Source: Perca fluviatilis (lineage: Eukaryota > Chordata > Actinopteri > Perciformes > Percidae). Taken from it: a stretch of DNA of 64,000 bases. The position numbers and the translations under genes were made by a program. This document shows positions 10,699-24,967 of the stretch, piece by piece (the first letter of the stretch is position 1; each line of letters begins with the position of its first letter). Where the stretch lies: assembly GCF_010015445.1 (NCBI RefSeq), contig NC_053122.1, positions 37,921,731-37,985,730 of the forward strand, given 5' to 3'. The notes under the pieces were generated by a model that was not told where the DNA came from, searched no databases, and saw only the letters and a program-made list of their open reading frames with translations.

Positions 10699-10779
<81 letters not shown>
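10699..10779 (+). repeat. (TG)n microsatellite, about 40 units
   Basis: Uninterrupted. It pairs with the (AC)n at 10570-10604 as an inverted repeat with a loop of about 95 nt. Confidence 0.97.
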
Positions 10780-10780
<1 letters not shown>

Positions 10781-12013
10781 TTCTTGTAGTACTCAGGAAA
10801 AATGGGTAGTTTCAAATCCCTTATGGACACTTTGTCAACTTAAAGGGCCAGTTCCACTTTGCATAACAGGATCTATATATTCTCCTTTAACCACAAACGG
10901 CATCAAACAGCAGGAGACCTCCACCAAAACGACCAGTTTCATTTTAGTTTCTATGTTTACTAGAACATACAAATGAACTGAGGGAGAAAGAAAAAAGTGC
11001 TGTGATCTTCCCTGTGATCTTAAATCTTCTTACAAAAAGGAGGAAACAAATGTCAAAAGGCAAGGTTGAGAAGTCCAAAAGTGAATGGTAAGTTATGGAA
11101 GTACTGTAAGTAGTTACTATAAAATAAATTATATTTCGGTTTTCCAGTAATGGACCATTGTTTGCATTCATGTCAGCATAAGATCAATGAGGTCATCTTC
11201 AACGGTTCTCTTTGTGCTGCTCAACGGAGGACTGTTGTAACGGCAGCTCAGGTGTGACTGTAAAAATATCAAGTGAAGAAGCTGGAAAAGCTGGTTTTTG
11301 AAGCAAACCCTCCCTGGATAAACAAAAAAAAATCAACTCCTACGTGTTTCCCCAAGGCCTTAGAGAAGATCTTAAAAAGAGCTAATATCTTGAATGCTTG
11401 TGAAAAATATGAGTATGCAATTTGTCACTTTTTTAAACCGAGAATAACTGACTCCTTCACATTTTACATCCTGTCTTTATCTAGCAGACAAACATCTCTC
11501 TGCTCCGCTTATCAAGCTTGACATATGCCCTCTCATTATCTTCTGCTGGTGGGATGTGTGCTCAGCCACGGCTACACGCTGCACGTCACCTCCGCTGGCG
11601 GGTCAAAGCGAGGCCAAGGTAAAGAACAAAAGACCTTTTCATTTATGTCTCAATGACACCAGTGAGAAGAGAGGAGGACATTGGGAAATGCCATTCAAGT
11701 GCTAGGTGATGGGTGAACAGCCACAGACAGATGTCTGTGTGTCAGGGTGGCGCGGTGACCAGGAACTACAACCTTTGCTAGAGCATATTCACACAGGTAC
11801 AACATGTGGCATTGTTAAAAGTTTCAAAGGGCTGGGTTAAAATGAATGGATTCTCCAATTAAAACAATCTTTGTTTGTGTGATCTGACCTAAAAAAAAAA
11901 AATCCCCAAATCGATGTTTTAATATCTGCCTTTTCACCATGGACATATGGGTATCACACCACGGTATGGGAGGTTGGCCACTATGTTTAATTTGATTTCA
12001 ATTTCAGGATGTT
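10780..12013. other. Intronic stretch, nothing recognised
   Basis: Mostly AT-rich, with a poly(A) run at 11891-11901. A short open frame at 11273-11521 has no coding signature. Confidence 0.5.
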
Positions 12014-12017
12014 GCGG

Positions 12018-12266
12018 GATGCCCTGGTAGCTCACCTGGTAGCTCACCTGGTAGCTCACCTGGTAGCTCACCTGGTAGCTCACCTGGTAGCTCACCTGGT
12101 AGCTCACCTGGCAGCTCACCTGGTAGCTCACCTGGTAGCTCACCTGGTAGCTCACGCGCCCCATGTACCGCCTCCCAGGGGTTCAAATCCAACCTGCGGC
12201 CCTTTGCTGCATGTCTTCCCCCTCTCTCTCCCGCCCTTTCCTGTCTACGGCCAAAATCCTCCCCCC
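12018..12266 (+). mobile_element. tRNA-derived SINE, family 1, copy 2, with an expanded A box
   Basis: The right half (GCGCCCCATGTACC through GGTTCAAATCC to CCCTTTGCTGCATGTC and the CT-rich body) matches the copies at 5898-6074 and 49684-49862. The left half, where one A box should be, is replaced by a 12-bp tandem array. Confidence 0.85.
12024..12155 (+). repeat. 12-bp minisatellite (GGTAGCTCACCT) x 11
   Basis: About 11 head-to-tail copies, with one GGCAGCTCACCT variant near 12111. The unit equals the SINE's own A-box region, so the array grew by slippage or unequal exchange inside the SINE. Open frames here (VAHL and GELP repeats) are not genes. Confidence 0.95.
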
Positions 12267-12639
12267 CACCAAAAAAAAGAAAAATCAGGGTTGCTTCTTG
12301 CTTGTACAACTTAAAGCAAAAGTTCTGAGAATTTATTTTATATCCATGCTAAATTGATATTGTATCTGAAATTTCCCTAAACTGATTCATATTAAATCGA
12401 ACCGGAAATGTAATGTAACCAGGACCTTGTGAATGGGAATCTATTCAGGTAATCATTTGTGGTTAGGATTGTAAGAAAAAAATATATTAATGAATTAATA
12501 TATTTTTTTACGTTAAAAAATATTCATGTAAGACAGTGGTTCACGTTTATGTTGTGTTTAAACCCCCTACCACTAGATGGCTATGCTGAGACACACCACT
12601 AGTGGCCTCGCCCAACAGTGCCTGACTTTGTGCTAGAAG

Positions 12640-12811
12640 CTAACAACGTAGCTATGGCTGAACTTATAATAATAATAATCCCAATATATCGCCTTATGCA
12701 CAGTATCGAAATATATTGCAATATATTGAATCGTGACCCATGTATCGTGATATGTATCGTATCGCCAGATTCTTGCCAATACACAGCACTATTTGTGATA
12801 CCCAGCCCTAA
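12640..12811 (+). mobile_element. 3' end of a hAT-like element
   Basis: Repeated TATCG/CGATA motifs end in GATACCCAGCCCTA, the usual right end of fish hAT relics. The left end is not defined, so this is a fragment. Confidence 0.5.
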
Positions 12812-13294
12812 TGTTGCAAAATACAGACAGAAATTAGAACTTGTGTGTATGTGTGTTTGCTATCTCTGTCAGTATTTACATTACTCCGACTGACCACCAT
12901 CAGTCCGGCCCGACCCAAGTGCCAAACATTCCTCCCCAGGTCAGAGCCAAGTGCAATTCAAGGGCCTGGACTGCTGCATTTACTCTGTAGAATTAACCAC
13001 TGCCCCGTCCTGCTGTGTGTATATGTGTGTGGGGCAAAGGCTACTCTCCTTAGTTATAAATATTTATTCTGCATGGGAGGGAGGGGTGAGAGGTTTAATG
13101 AAGGTGACAGGCCACAAAAACACAGCAGGAGGAGAGAAGAGAGGCTGCATCCAGAGCCCAGACACTTCCTCACTACACCTGTCTTCTTCTCTCAATGTCT
13201 TCCTTCCTCCATGTGTCCTTGTCTCTCTGTCTCTCCCTGACTCTGTATACTTTTACTATCAAAGATCTTAATAACAAGTTATAAATGATCAAGG
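12812..13294. other. Intronic stretch, nothing recognised
   Basis: CT-rich on the plus strand around 13150-13250. No gene seen. Confidence 0.45.
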
Positions 13295-13435
13295 TTAAAG
13301 CTGTAGTGCGTAACGTTTTGATATTAATGAACGTCTATTACATTCAAGCCATTGCCAAATGAGTTGCTACAAAGCTAATTAAGACTAGACTCCGCTCCAC
13401 ACAACTCTCTCTGGATTTCTTAGTATGGTAAAAAA
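13295..13435 (+). mobile_element. Left-end fragment of a MITE (same family as 26864-27230)
   Basis: TTAAAGCTGTAGTGCGTAAC starts a stretch that tracks the first 140 bp of the complete copy at 26864, then stops matching at 13430-13435. The right half is missing. Confidence 0.7.
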
Positions 13436-13649
13436 TAACGTTAGTTATGTATATCTTGTAAGTTTGCCCTCTTCTGGACATAATGTGCGAAAGTAGTTAT
13501 TCCAATAGTTCCAACCTGTGTGTTTTTCAGAAGGAACCTTCAATCGTAATTTTTGACCACTTTTGACAGCTCTGTGCGTTTTGGATTGATCAGATGAGAT
13601 GAAATATGAAAGGAACCTTGGGTGTGTTGTTTTCCTCACTCTTGTTTCC

Positions 13650-13815
13650 AAGCTGAACAGCCAATCGGATGAATCGGCTGTTCAGCCGACGGTCGACAAC
13701 CGCAGACGGACCCAAAAACAGGCCGACGAAGGCCGACGGCGCGGGACACGCCACACAGACTAGGCTGACGGTTGGTCCGAAGGCCGACCGTCGGCTTGGT
13801 GCGTCAGGGCCTTTA
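13650..13815. repeat. CpG-rich segment with CCGACGG/CCGTCGG inverted motifs
   Basis: GGCTGTTCAGCCGACGGTCG and GGCCGACCGTCGGCTTGG face each other across about 110 bp, and GCTGAACAGCC/GGCTGTTCAGC forms a smaller hairpin at its left. Probably a MITE relic, with ends undefined. Confidence 0.45.
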
Positions 13816-15081
13816 AATACAACTTGCTCCATTAAAACCATTGCATTGAGGCCCATGCTCAAGGCCCTGCTTCTCTAATATTCAATATATCCATGGTTCA
13901 CCATTGTGTCCTCCCATCCAACCGTTCAGCTCTACTTATCTTGCGGCCGTTCTCTCTCAGAAAAACAGAAACGGGGGGGGAAGAAAACCTGAGGCGGAAA
14001 CCAGAGAGAAACGCTGGCAAAAGCAAGCACCTCAATGGCATGGAGCCGCACACAGAACAATGTCGCCATTCAGAGTAAGACGTGCATCTGATCAAAACAG
14101 GCAACCGCTCAACAGTTTAACATACTATGCTCTAAAAGTAGTCCTAATTACACCGCCTACGAGCAGACATTAAAACCAAGGCAGGTACCATTAATCAGCA
14201 CGTTAAGCTTCAAATGGAACAAACAAAAGAGTCTTTGCTTCAGCTTGAGAGAAACAGACTTTGAGATCCTCGTCATATGAACGACTCATCTGATGAAAAG
14301 CATCAGAGAAGAATAATCCGAACCAAAAGGCAAACCTGGGACAAATTCAAGAGAACAAGAGGACCTGACATGTGGTGCAAAGGTAAACAAAAGAGGAGAT
14401 TTCAGCCTGTAGCCTTATTAACATAATGAATAATGAAGACATAGCATCCACTTTATCTTCCACCTCCTGAGCAGTGAACCCAAGGGAGCCTGAGAGGAAG
14501 AGAGGATGGAGAGATGGAGAGGATGGAGAGAGGCAGCGTGCAGGGCTGGGAAATTAGGAGGACACACAGGAGAGAGGAGTTGAGAGGTTTAGGAGCCTGC
14601 ATTTAGCCTCCAAACAAACTCCTCAGTCATCGTGATGGATATTTCATTAAGCAAACGCTGTGTCTTCTTCTCAGTTATTCTACACAGAAAACTGGATCCC
14701 ATCACAGTAATTTGGGGGTTTTAGAGCCTCACGTTGGCTGCTGGCGGAGATTAAACTGTATAATCTTCTTGTATGTGTCTCCTTAAAGAAAGAACCTTAT
14801 CAAACACACACTAGAAACCATGCACACGACATCAAGATGGATAGAAACCAACAGCTACTCACAAAGGTCTAGGCACATTTACATTTCCAACACACAGCAG
14901 CTGGGTTGGCTAAATGATGAGCGGTGAAGTGTATGTGATTTGCAGTAAAAAAACACGGCCATACACACACACACACACACACACACCTTTATCAATTAAT
15001 TTGCTATCAGCCCCTGCTGCAGCAATAAGCAGCTTAGCAGGGTAGGCAGAGTAGAAGCATTCAGGATCAACAGCTAAACAC
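13816..15081. other. Intronic stretch, purine-rich patch, short (CA)n
   Basis: 14490-14590 is GA-rich with GGAGAGATGGAGAGG-type repeats, and 14963-14986 is a 12-unit (CA)n. Nothing else recognised. Confidence 0.5.
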
Positions 15082-15084
15082 ATT

Positions 15085-15922
15085 GGGCTAGATTTACTAA
15101 CACTAGCGCAGTTTGCGCTGCGTCCGTTTATGCGAGTTCGGTAATAGCGCACGCTATGCTTCCACAGTTTGCGTAGTATTTATCAACCCTGACACCATCA
15201 GGCAATCAGCGTCTTTCTCCGCCCACTATACCGTAAATTGCGCCGTAGCAAAGCGGTACTGTTGCTATGATACGGCTGAGTGCAGACTGTGATATTCCCA
15301 CTGCTGATGCTATGACTCTTTGAAATGATCCTGATGCCAATATTTGTAATGTAGCGAGGAGTTTAACAACTGCTGGAATGGGATGTGAACGCTGAGTGGG
15401 AGATTCAATTTCATCTTTGATTTCTTCCAGTAACTCTAATATTGCATGTCTGCTTGATCTGTAACGCTAAATGATGTTGTGTTCACTGACAAAGTGTGAT
15501 TCTTCTGTTAAAAATATTTTCAGCTCGCGTCATGTCTTCGTCTTGCTCAGATTGCTGTTGCCGATTTCACCAGCGGCATAAAGGTCTACGAGGAAACTCG
15601 ATTGCGGCTGGTTTAAAGAGGCGGAGAATTTCCCCCCCAGAATAGAGGGCTCTTACTGACAGTCTTTGTAAACACCACGGAATATATAATTAGGTGCACT
15701 TTCGCTTATCCTCCCACCTTTTGGGTGGAACTCCCACTTTCCCCACGACCCTCCCACGAACGCATATTGAAAGCGCAACTTGTCTCTTCTCGCTCATGTG
15801 GCAGACAATCTGCCATTTTACCCAAGTGCGCCCTGTTTGTAAATAGCCCGCATCGGTTACGTCCGTCTTTGCGACCAATTAGTGCCTGGAAACAGGCGCA
15901 AACGGCTTGATAAATCTAGCCC
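15085..15922 (-). mobile_element. PIF/Harbinger transposon with transposase remnant
   Basis: Terminal inverted repeats GGGCTAGATTTACTAA and TTGATAAATCTAGCCC (two mismatches) are flanked on both sides by ATT (15082-15084, 15923-15925), a 3-bp target duplication as expected for this superfamily. The minus strand at 15255-15463 encodes part of a HARBI1-like transposase. At 838 bp it is an internally deleted copy of an autonomous element. Confidence 0.82.
15255..15463 (-). pseudogene. Harbinger (HARBI1-like) transposase N-terminal fragment
   Basis: The minus strand gives about 69 residues without a stop. They include ILELLEEIKDEIESPTQRS, then IPAVVKLLATLQILASGSFQ and RVIASAVGISQSALSRII. This is the helix-turn-helix-containing N-terminal region of PIF/Harbinger transposases (the GSFQ-RV--GISQS-SR pattern). 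An in-frame stop lies two codons upstream. The catalytic DDE part is absent. Confidence 0.82.
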
Positions 15923-16259
15923 ATTGTCTTCCAGCGCATCGCCGTGGCGACCTTCAAGCAGGTTGTATGTTAACTAGCTGATACCAAAAACCAATGGATC
16001 AGAGGGGGGGGCTGGTGTTTTCTCACCAAACACAGAGTAGAAAGAGATAAGAGCAGATAGGGTTGAGAGATAATCTCAGCTCATTGACTGTACGCTTCAC
16101 TCTTTTTTACTACTTGTTATGTTATAAATGAATTTGATCATTTATTTACATATTTATTAATAACCTTAATCTGTCTATGTATACTCTTTGTCCATGCTAA
16201 CCACATTTTCACTTAGTTTTAACAAAAGTGACCAGCTGCCAATCATTTGTCCATTATTA

Positions 16260-17142
16260 GGCTATGTTTACACGGAAACGATCTGAAGAGAAAACGCAAA
16301 AGTGGCGTTGCGTTATCACTTTTTATTCTGCGTTTAGACGAGCGTTATGGAGGGGAAATCTGCGTGCATATGGTGACGCAAAAGTGTGTGAAATTCGATG
16401 TAGTATGCACTCCAGGTGACTAGGTGGCACTGCCACACAACACCACCAAGGCACCCACCTGCGTAGAACCTTCCTTCTACTTCTCTCCTTAGTAGCGCCA
16501 AACCAAAACATGCCGAAGCGAACAACAAAAGCTCGTCTGGAAAGACGAGGAGGTGGAGTTGCATGTTTGTCTGATGATGACCGGCACAATTGACCGTGAT
16601 AAGCCACAACACAGCACCCACGGGAGCACTACCAATACCCTGAGCCTCGCGGCCCTTCAGCCGCTGCTTGAGAGCGAGAGGCAGCGGGCAGAGGAGGCTG
16701 AAGCAGACCCTCCTCTGCCCGCTGACACTCGCTCGCTCTCTCTCTCTCTTCATCCGTAACGCTGTCGCCTGCTCTGGCTCAAATGAATAGCCTACATATC
16801 GTCATCGAACTATAACAACCTTATCCACATTGTTGAAATCATTTAAATATTGAGCCATTACATTGAAATTCTAACAGGAGCTTATAATTTCTGTAGCCTA
16901 CTCCCTAACAACAGACGCCTTTTTCTCGTCTCTCTCCACGCCGCTGTCTTCAGACTTTTGCGTTTTTACCCTTTAGACGGTAACGCGACGGTGGAGCGTT
17001 TTTAAGATTTCCACTCTGGAGGGTGGTTTCACTTTTTTGCGTTTTTAAGCCCCAAAAACGCCGTCGCCGTATAAACGAAAGGCACATCCGATAAAAATAT
17101 TTTTTCGTTTTCACCCGAGAGCGTCATCGTGTAAACAGGGCC
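16260..17142 (+). mobile_element. MITE with TTA target duplication (PIF/Harbinger-like)
   Basis: The ends GGCTATGTTTACACG and CGTGTAAACAGGGCC are inverted repeats (13 of 15). TTA flanks both sides (16257-16259, 17143-17145). No transposase frame seen. It contains a strong hairpin at 16670-16740. Confidence 0.7.
16670..16740. repeat. GC-rich hairpin inside the MITE
   Basis: AGCGGGCAGAGGAGG and CCTCCTCTGCCCGCT are exact inverted repeats, extended outward by GAGAGCGAG/CTCGCTCTC, with about a 10-nt loop. Confidence 0.75.
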
Positions 17143-17158
17143 TTAGTCTTGCTGCTAG

Positions 17159-17517
17159 GGCTGCAGGATATGAGGGAAATATGCCATAATGCTGTTGAAT
17201 ATCGCGATAACGATATTACGTGCGATGAATAAACAGATAGTGTTCTTAGTTCTGCTGCTTTCAGTGTTCTGCTAAAATACAAAAAAACTGCTTGTTGAAT
17301 TTAAAACAAATGAAAGGAAATCATTTCTAACATTCAACAAATTGAACATTGAATTGAACATAAAAGGGAACTAAACACACACTAAACACTAAAAAAGAAT
17401 GACAGCGCAGTTTTCTACTGATACTCTATCAAAATCTTGAGTGCCTTTCGTGATATGTCGCACCCTTTCGCGATGCGTTAATTGCGCCTGTTGATATTGC
17501 GATGACGATTAAAAATA

Positions 17518-17530
<13 letters not shown>
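17159..17530 (+). mobile_element. hAT-like relic next to a long (TA)n
   Basis: AGGGCTGCAGGATATGAGG followed by ATCGCGATAACGATATTAC is a typical left end of a fish hAT non-autonomous element. The right end appears to be lost in the TA repeat. Confidence 0.5.
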
Positions 17531-17594
<64 letters not shown>

Positions 17595-17600
17595 ATATAT
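17523..17600 (+). repeat. (TA)n microsatellite, about 38 units
   Basis: Almost uninterrupted, with one TATTATA break near 17580. Confidence 0.95.
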
Positions 17601-17601
17601 T

Positions 17602-18320
17602 AGTTATTGCTGCTATGCATTAAAAAATAGCAACGCGAACAAGCAACGCAAGCGACGCTAAACAGTGGATGCAAGTAGACGCAAGCGTCACGGGCGATGC
17701 GTGAAATGCAATACACCGCCCACGCAACAGGGGGCAGCAGAGCGCTCCACGGTGTTCGGTCGGCAGAGCCAGACCCTCCCGGAGAGAGAGGCTCTCGTCA
17801 GGGAGCAGCTGGCTGGCTGACTTCTTTTTATCAGATGCTGGCGTGTTTCCCCACCAGTACAGTGTACTACGATTGGGTAGCACTGACCAATACATTAATA
17901 AAAGGTTGCATAAACATGGTTTAGCAGGTTTTAAAAATATATAGATACATTTGGGTCTCTCTCTCTCCTGCTGTACGCTATTTCAGCCTCTTGAGGAGGG
18001 CACACAGCATAGACACACACACACACAACGTTGATACATACCGAAAAATGTGACTCAGTAGTCCTATGTTTGATGAATTTGCTCAGCTAAGTTGATTCAA
18101 TATTTTTGGATAATGTACAATATAGTATCCTATATTTAAATATAGGGCACTACTACAATACATGCAGTGTCGCCCCCACCGACAACGCATAGTATTGTGC
18201 GCACCGGCGCGTCGCGTATCAAAAACTAGGACGACACATTTGGCTACGCATCGACGCATAATGGCGGCCGAAGCGTAGCGATGCGTAGCCTTGCGGACGT
18301 GTATGCGTACCGATGCGTTG
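17602..18320. other. CpG-rich repeated-looking DNA
   Basis: Dense GACGC/ACGCA motifs at 17640-17700 and again at 18180-18310 (GCTACGCATCGACGC, AGCGATGCGTAGCC) face each other partly inverted, suggesting the two ends of a MITE of about 700 bp. I cannot fix the boundaries. Confidence 0.4.
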
Positions 18321-20096
18321 ACTCTGTAACGACCCTAAACCAAGAGCTGAAATGTAGTTTGGAACTACAATGGCAGTAAAGCATCAAACCGAGAGTCAGG
18401 CTGTGTCTGCAGACATGTTGGAACACAGGGATGAAAACATGAAACATATCCTCCATAATGCCATGCTCTTTTACAAAACAGACTGTGACTAGCAGATCTA
18501 TTGTTTTAAGTAGGATTTATTGGTCAGGTCTACCTTAAATGGAACCTACTATGGATTAGTGCCAGAGAAGCTGCCACAGATGCACTGCTGCAGACTGTGT
18601 GTGCAGCGGCAAGTATTGCCACAGCATACCTAAAGGCCTTTCTTCATTCATCAGCATTAGCATGGTACTTCAGATAGGATTAAGGAACCTTAATCACCTT
18701 AAAAAAAGGTGTGGTGGCTGTGGTTGTCATTAACGGTGTGACATGTTGCCCATTGTACGGTGCTTAGAAAGGTTCCCATGACCAATGCTGAAATATTTGG
18801 GTTATATTTGCCGCTTCCGTTAGGTAGAACACGTCCCTAAAAAGCCTAACAGCTATCTAATTACGTAATGTTCACAAATGAAGGCCTTCTTATCAGAGCA
18901 AACTTTAATTCCATTAGGCCGACAAAGGAGCGGCCCAAACACTGACTCATGTTCACAGCGCTAAGTGTTCCCTGGCTGCAGCTAAACCCAGGACAGGGTG
19001 CTAGTGTTACTGGAGCTGGTGCTGGTGGCGGTCTCATTGGAGCGCCAGGTGACAGGACAATCCAGACAGACATGTTGTTAACCAGACAACTGCTTTCATT
19101 ATACTGTCATTATGTAATAATCCCTGCATGTCTGGGGATCAAATCAAACAGAGTTATGGTATTTGTTAAAGGGGCTGTACTCGATGTTCATCCCATTAAT
19201 ATAGCAGTAAACAAATATTTGCTGTGTAAAGATATAGTAGAGTAATGGCGTCCTGAGCGGAGGATGAAGTCACACTTTACACTGTGTGCGTTCTAATACG
19301 AGCTACTAGTATTTGGAAGAAAATAATCTGTGTAAAATAATGGTCAGAAAAGGCTGCACAGTGACAGAAAACTGTGGGCCTCAGAGAGATGGAACCAGAC
19401 TTCTTAGAATTCAGACACTGAATTGATTCAATGTCTTTTCAACCTAATTTTATAGATGGAATGTTTAGCCTCTGTGTGAAAAGAAATACCTTTGACCTTG
19501 TCAGAAAAAGAAATTAAAGCAAATGCTGTAAATTCTATTAAAAGCCATCCTATGTAACAGTGCAAAGAATTTTTACAATACAAAATGAAAAAAAGCTTAT
19601 TGGAACTCAGAGGTCTGGGTCTCCTGGTCAACAGAGAAAATAAGAAGGCGAGGTAAATTGAAGACACACGTCGGACTGGCGTCTCCAGTTCCAGCAGCTG
19701 TCAGCCGGCCAATGTTCGCCCCTGGCCCGACTGCTCTTGATCCTTCAACAACCAGAAGGATAGAAGTCAAGTCCAAGTGGGGAAAAAATTATCCAGCAAC
19801 TCTTAAGACGGCTTTTCAAAAAAGGCAAAGCTGAGAATTAAACCTGGCAACAGTCCGGCAAATACCCTAACGGAGGCCACAAATAATAGAATGGAACAAA
19901 AGCTTGAATTGAAAGGTAGAGAAAGTGCTCCTACAAATACCTCCACCTCCAAAACCTCAATATTATTGACAGATATTCTACTTCAATTTGGGTTTTGTAT
20001 TTTCAGGTTTGACTAAAACAACATTTTGGGAATTTGACAGACGACTGAGGACACAAAACAGCAGAGAAAGACAGAAATCACAGTAATCACAGGTAG
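18321..20096. other. Intronic stretch, nothing recognised
   Basis: No gene, clear transposon end or tandem array seen in about 1.8 kb. Confidence 0.5.
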
Positions 20097-20495
20097 GGAT
20101 CGACCGGTACTGGTTTTTCAAGGCTGATACGGTCATTAGTAGTTAATGAAACAGATAACCCATATTTGGAACAGATATGTATTTACAGTGAAAATGTAAA
20201 TATTTACGTCTAAATTAAGATTTTGGAATGTTACAAACTAACACAAAACTTTGTTTAAATGTTTTAAGTAATTATTTAATGAATGAGAAACTTTCCCCAG
20301 TAACAGAGAGTCAGACAGTGTTGGGGTGAACTCAGTGGTGAGTGTAACCGAAGCAGAGGGACAGACACAGAGCTGTAGCCGAGCCAAAGTAGAACACTTT
20401 TTAATTCGTTAACTTCATCAGTTATCAGGTAAATAAAACGCTGATACTGATCATCTAAAAGCTGCTAAAAAACGGGCCGATAATCACAAGATCCC
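20097..20495 (-). mobile_element. Intact 0.4-kb interspersed element, family D
   Basis: It runs from TAGGGATCGACCGGTACTGG to CGGGCCGATAATCACAAGATCCCT, with GGGATC at both ends as a short inverted repeat. The reverse complement matches, segment by segment, the broken copy at 26191-27369, and serves as the empty-site reference for two insertions there. Confidence 0.75.
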
Positions 20496-23244
<2,749 letters not shown>

Positions 23245-23400
23245 AGGGAGCAGTGGACGGCTATACAAACAGTGGGGAGCAACTTGGGGTTCAGTGTCTT
23301 GCTCGGGGACACTTTGACGTGAGGCCTGAGGATCCTGGGATTGAACCGCCACCCTTGTGGTTACCATGCTACATCCAAGCCACAAGCAACCCCACTTCAT
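23245..23400 (-). mobile_element. SINE family 2 fragment
   Basis: CAACTTGGGGTTCAGTGTCT and GGACACTTTGACGTG match the middle of the SINEs at 25565-25855 and 37905-38135. The B-box area (GGATTGAACCG) is recognisable on the minus strand. Ends degenerate. Confidence 0.6.
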
Positions 23401-24808
23401 GAAACATTATTTCTGTTTTAATCAGATTAATCAGACTAGTTGGCCAGGCTCACAACAGCCATGTTAGCTAAGGCTAGCTCTTTCAAAAGCATCGCACATA
23501 TCCCAACAACAGAACGGATGAGAGATACATTCTTTACATACATTGAGATGTTATAATTTGTTTGTGAGCGTGTTTTATCGCGAGATATGACATAAACCTG
23601 ACGCCATACCTTCCACCCTTTGGTGATTGTGTCAATAAAAACATGCTAGTGTTTGTTAAGATGACATGCAGATAATTCACTTAGCACACCCCTGAGGTAC
23701 TACATTGGTGGAGTTTCAAATACAGGACAAGTAATTCTGGACAGTCAGCCAAAGATTTGCGTGCCAATTCACTGGGATTTTCTGTATCTGACCCTAAGCT
23801 GTTTCAATGCAATCAGCCCAATCTATCTGCAAATTCAACCAGGGGCAAATAAGCCCTGGGATTGTTAGATTATATTGGACTGCAGTCAAAAATCAGTCAG
23901 TATCACATTACAAAACACTGTCACTTGAGGCACTCCTTTTGGCACAAAGTTGGTTCCTCTCATCTGGTTTCTGGAAGAATGTGACAGAAGGATATCCTGT
24001 CTGTCAGAGGTGGAAGTCTAACAGACAAAACATCAAGCTGCTTTAAAGAACCGGTTCCACCAAAGCAGGTGCCCTCTTATCTTTTCAGAGTGACCTGGTT
24101 TACGCATCAATTCATTATTTGAATTGCCCAGACCAATTATATCAAATTCCAAGTAGACATGCCTGAAAGCCTGCATATGTTATTAAACACATACCTGATT
24201 CTAAAGTTAGATCAGCAAAGAACCCTTCTGCATGAGTACAGTAAACTAATTATTTATGTGACAATCTCCTGATTTTAATTCATGTCTCTATTTCCGGTGT
24301 CAGTTTTTTTTCCATGTTCACCGTCGGTCTTGGACCCACAGCCCGCTCCGAAGCCTGGCATCACCACACAGCTAGCACACAGCTAAAGTCCTCCATAACT
24401 CCGCCCAAAACTCCCAAACAGCAACGTAACATACTTGCGGATTTAAGAATCGATGCGTAAAACACAGCTCTACAATGAAATAACATTTTACCCATTTTAC
24501 ATAAGTAAGTAAAAAAAAATAGAAAATCGATATCAACGCCAATGAGATACAAAATTATTCTGTATTTGAGGCATGAAAGACCAGTTGATTGGAGGCACAA
24601 AAAATGGGTAATAAACCTTCTTCTGTGAGCCTTGCCATAAGCTGTTACATTACAAATTGGGTTGTTTACACATCAGTATGCTACCAACACAGGACACAAA
24701 CCTCCCTAAAATCACATCAAGGGGGCCAATATAATAACACAAAGTACCGTCATAAAAAAAGTATTTCTAAGCCCGCTGACTGAACACGCCCGGGCTGCAA
24801 AGCAACTA
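23401..24808. other. Intronic stretch, nothing recognised
   Basis: AT-rich sequence without a gene or defined repeat. Confidence 0.45.
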
Positions 24809-24967
24809 TAGTGCTGAAACAACGAGTTGATTCATCAGTCAATCAACACAATTCTAATAACCAATCACTGAACCTTTCCTAGTCCCAGCTTATTTTTTGT
24901 CAATCATTTCATTATTTAAAAATAAAACGATTAATTGATAATGAAAATAATAATTGGTTGCAGCCTA
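24809..24967 (+). mobile_element. Short hAT-like MITE relic
   Basis: TAGTGCTGAAAC at the left and GTTGCAGCCTA at the right form an imperfect 12-bp inverted repeat around AATTGAT-rich sequence, the pattern of common fish hAT relics. No clear target duplication. Confidence 0.5.

Noticed and set aside
12024..12155. Regular repeat array resembling a CRISPR
   Set aside because: Units are directly abutting with no spacers and derive from the SINE A box, and the genome is eukaryotic.
12004..12314. Long open frames on both strands giving VAHL and GELP repeats
   Set aside because: They are translations of a 12-bp minisatellite; a unit length divisible by three keeps several frames open at once. No start context, codon bias or flanking coding signal.
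13590..13862. 90-residue minus-strand frame over the CCGACGG segment
   Set aside because: Composition follows the CpG-rich inverted motifs, with no domain and no splice context.
16334..16753. 139-residue minus-strand open frame
   Set aside because: Lies wholly within the TTA-flanked MITE. No family resemblance, and the frame overlaps the hairpin.
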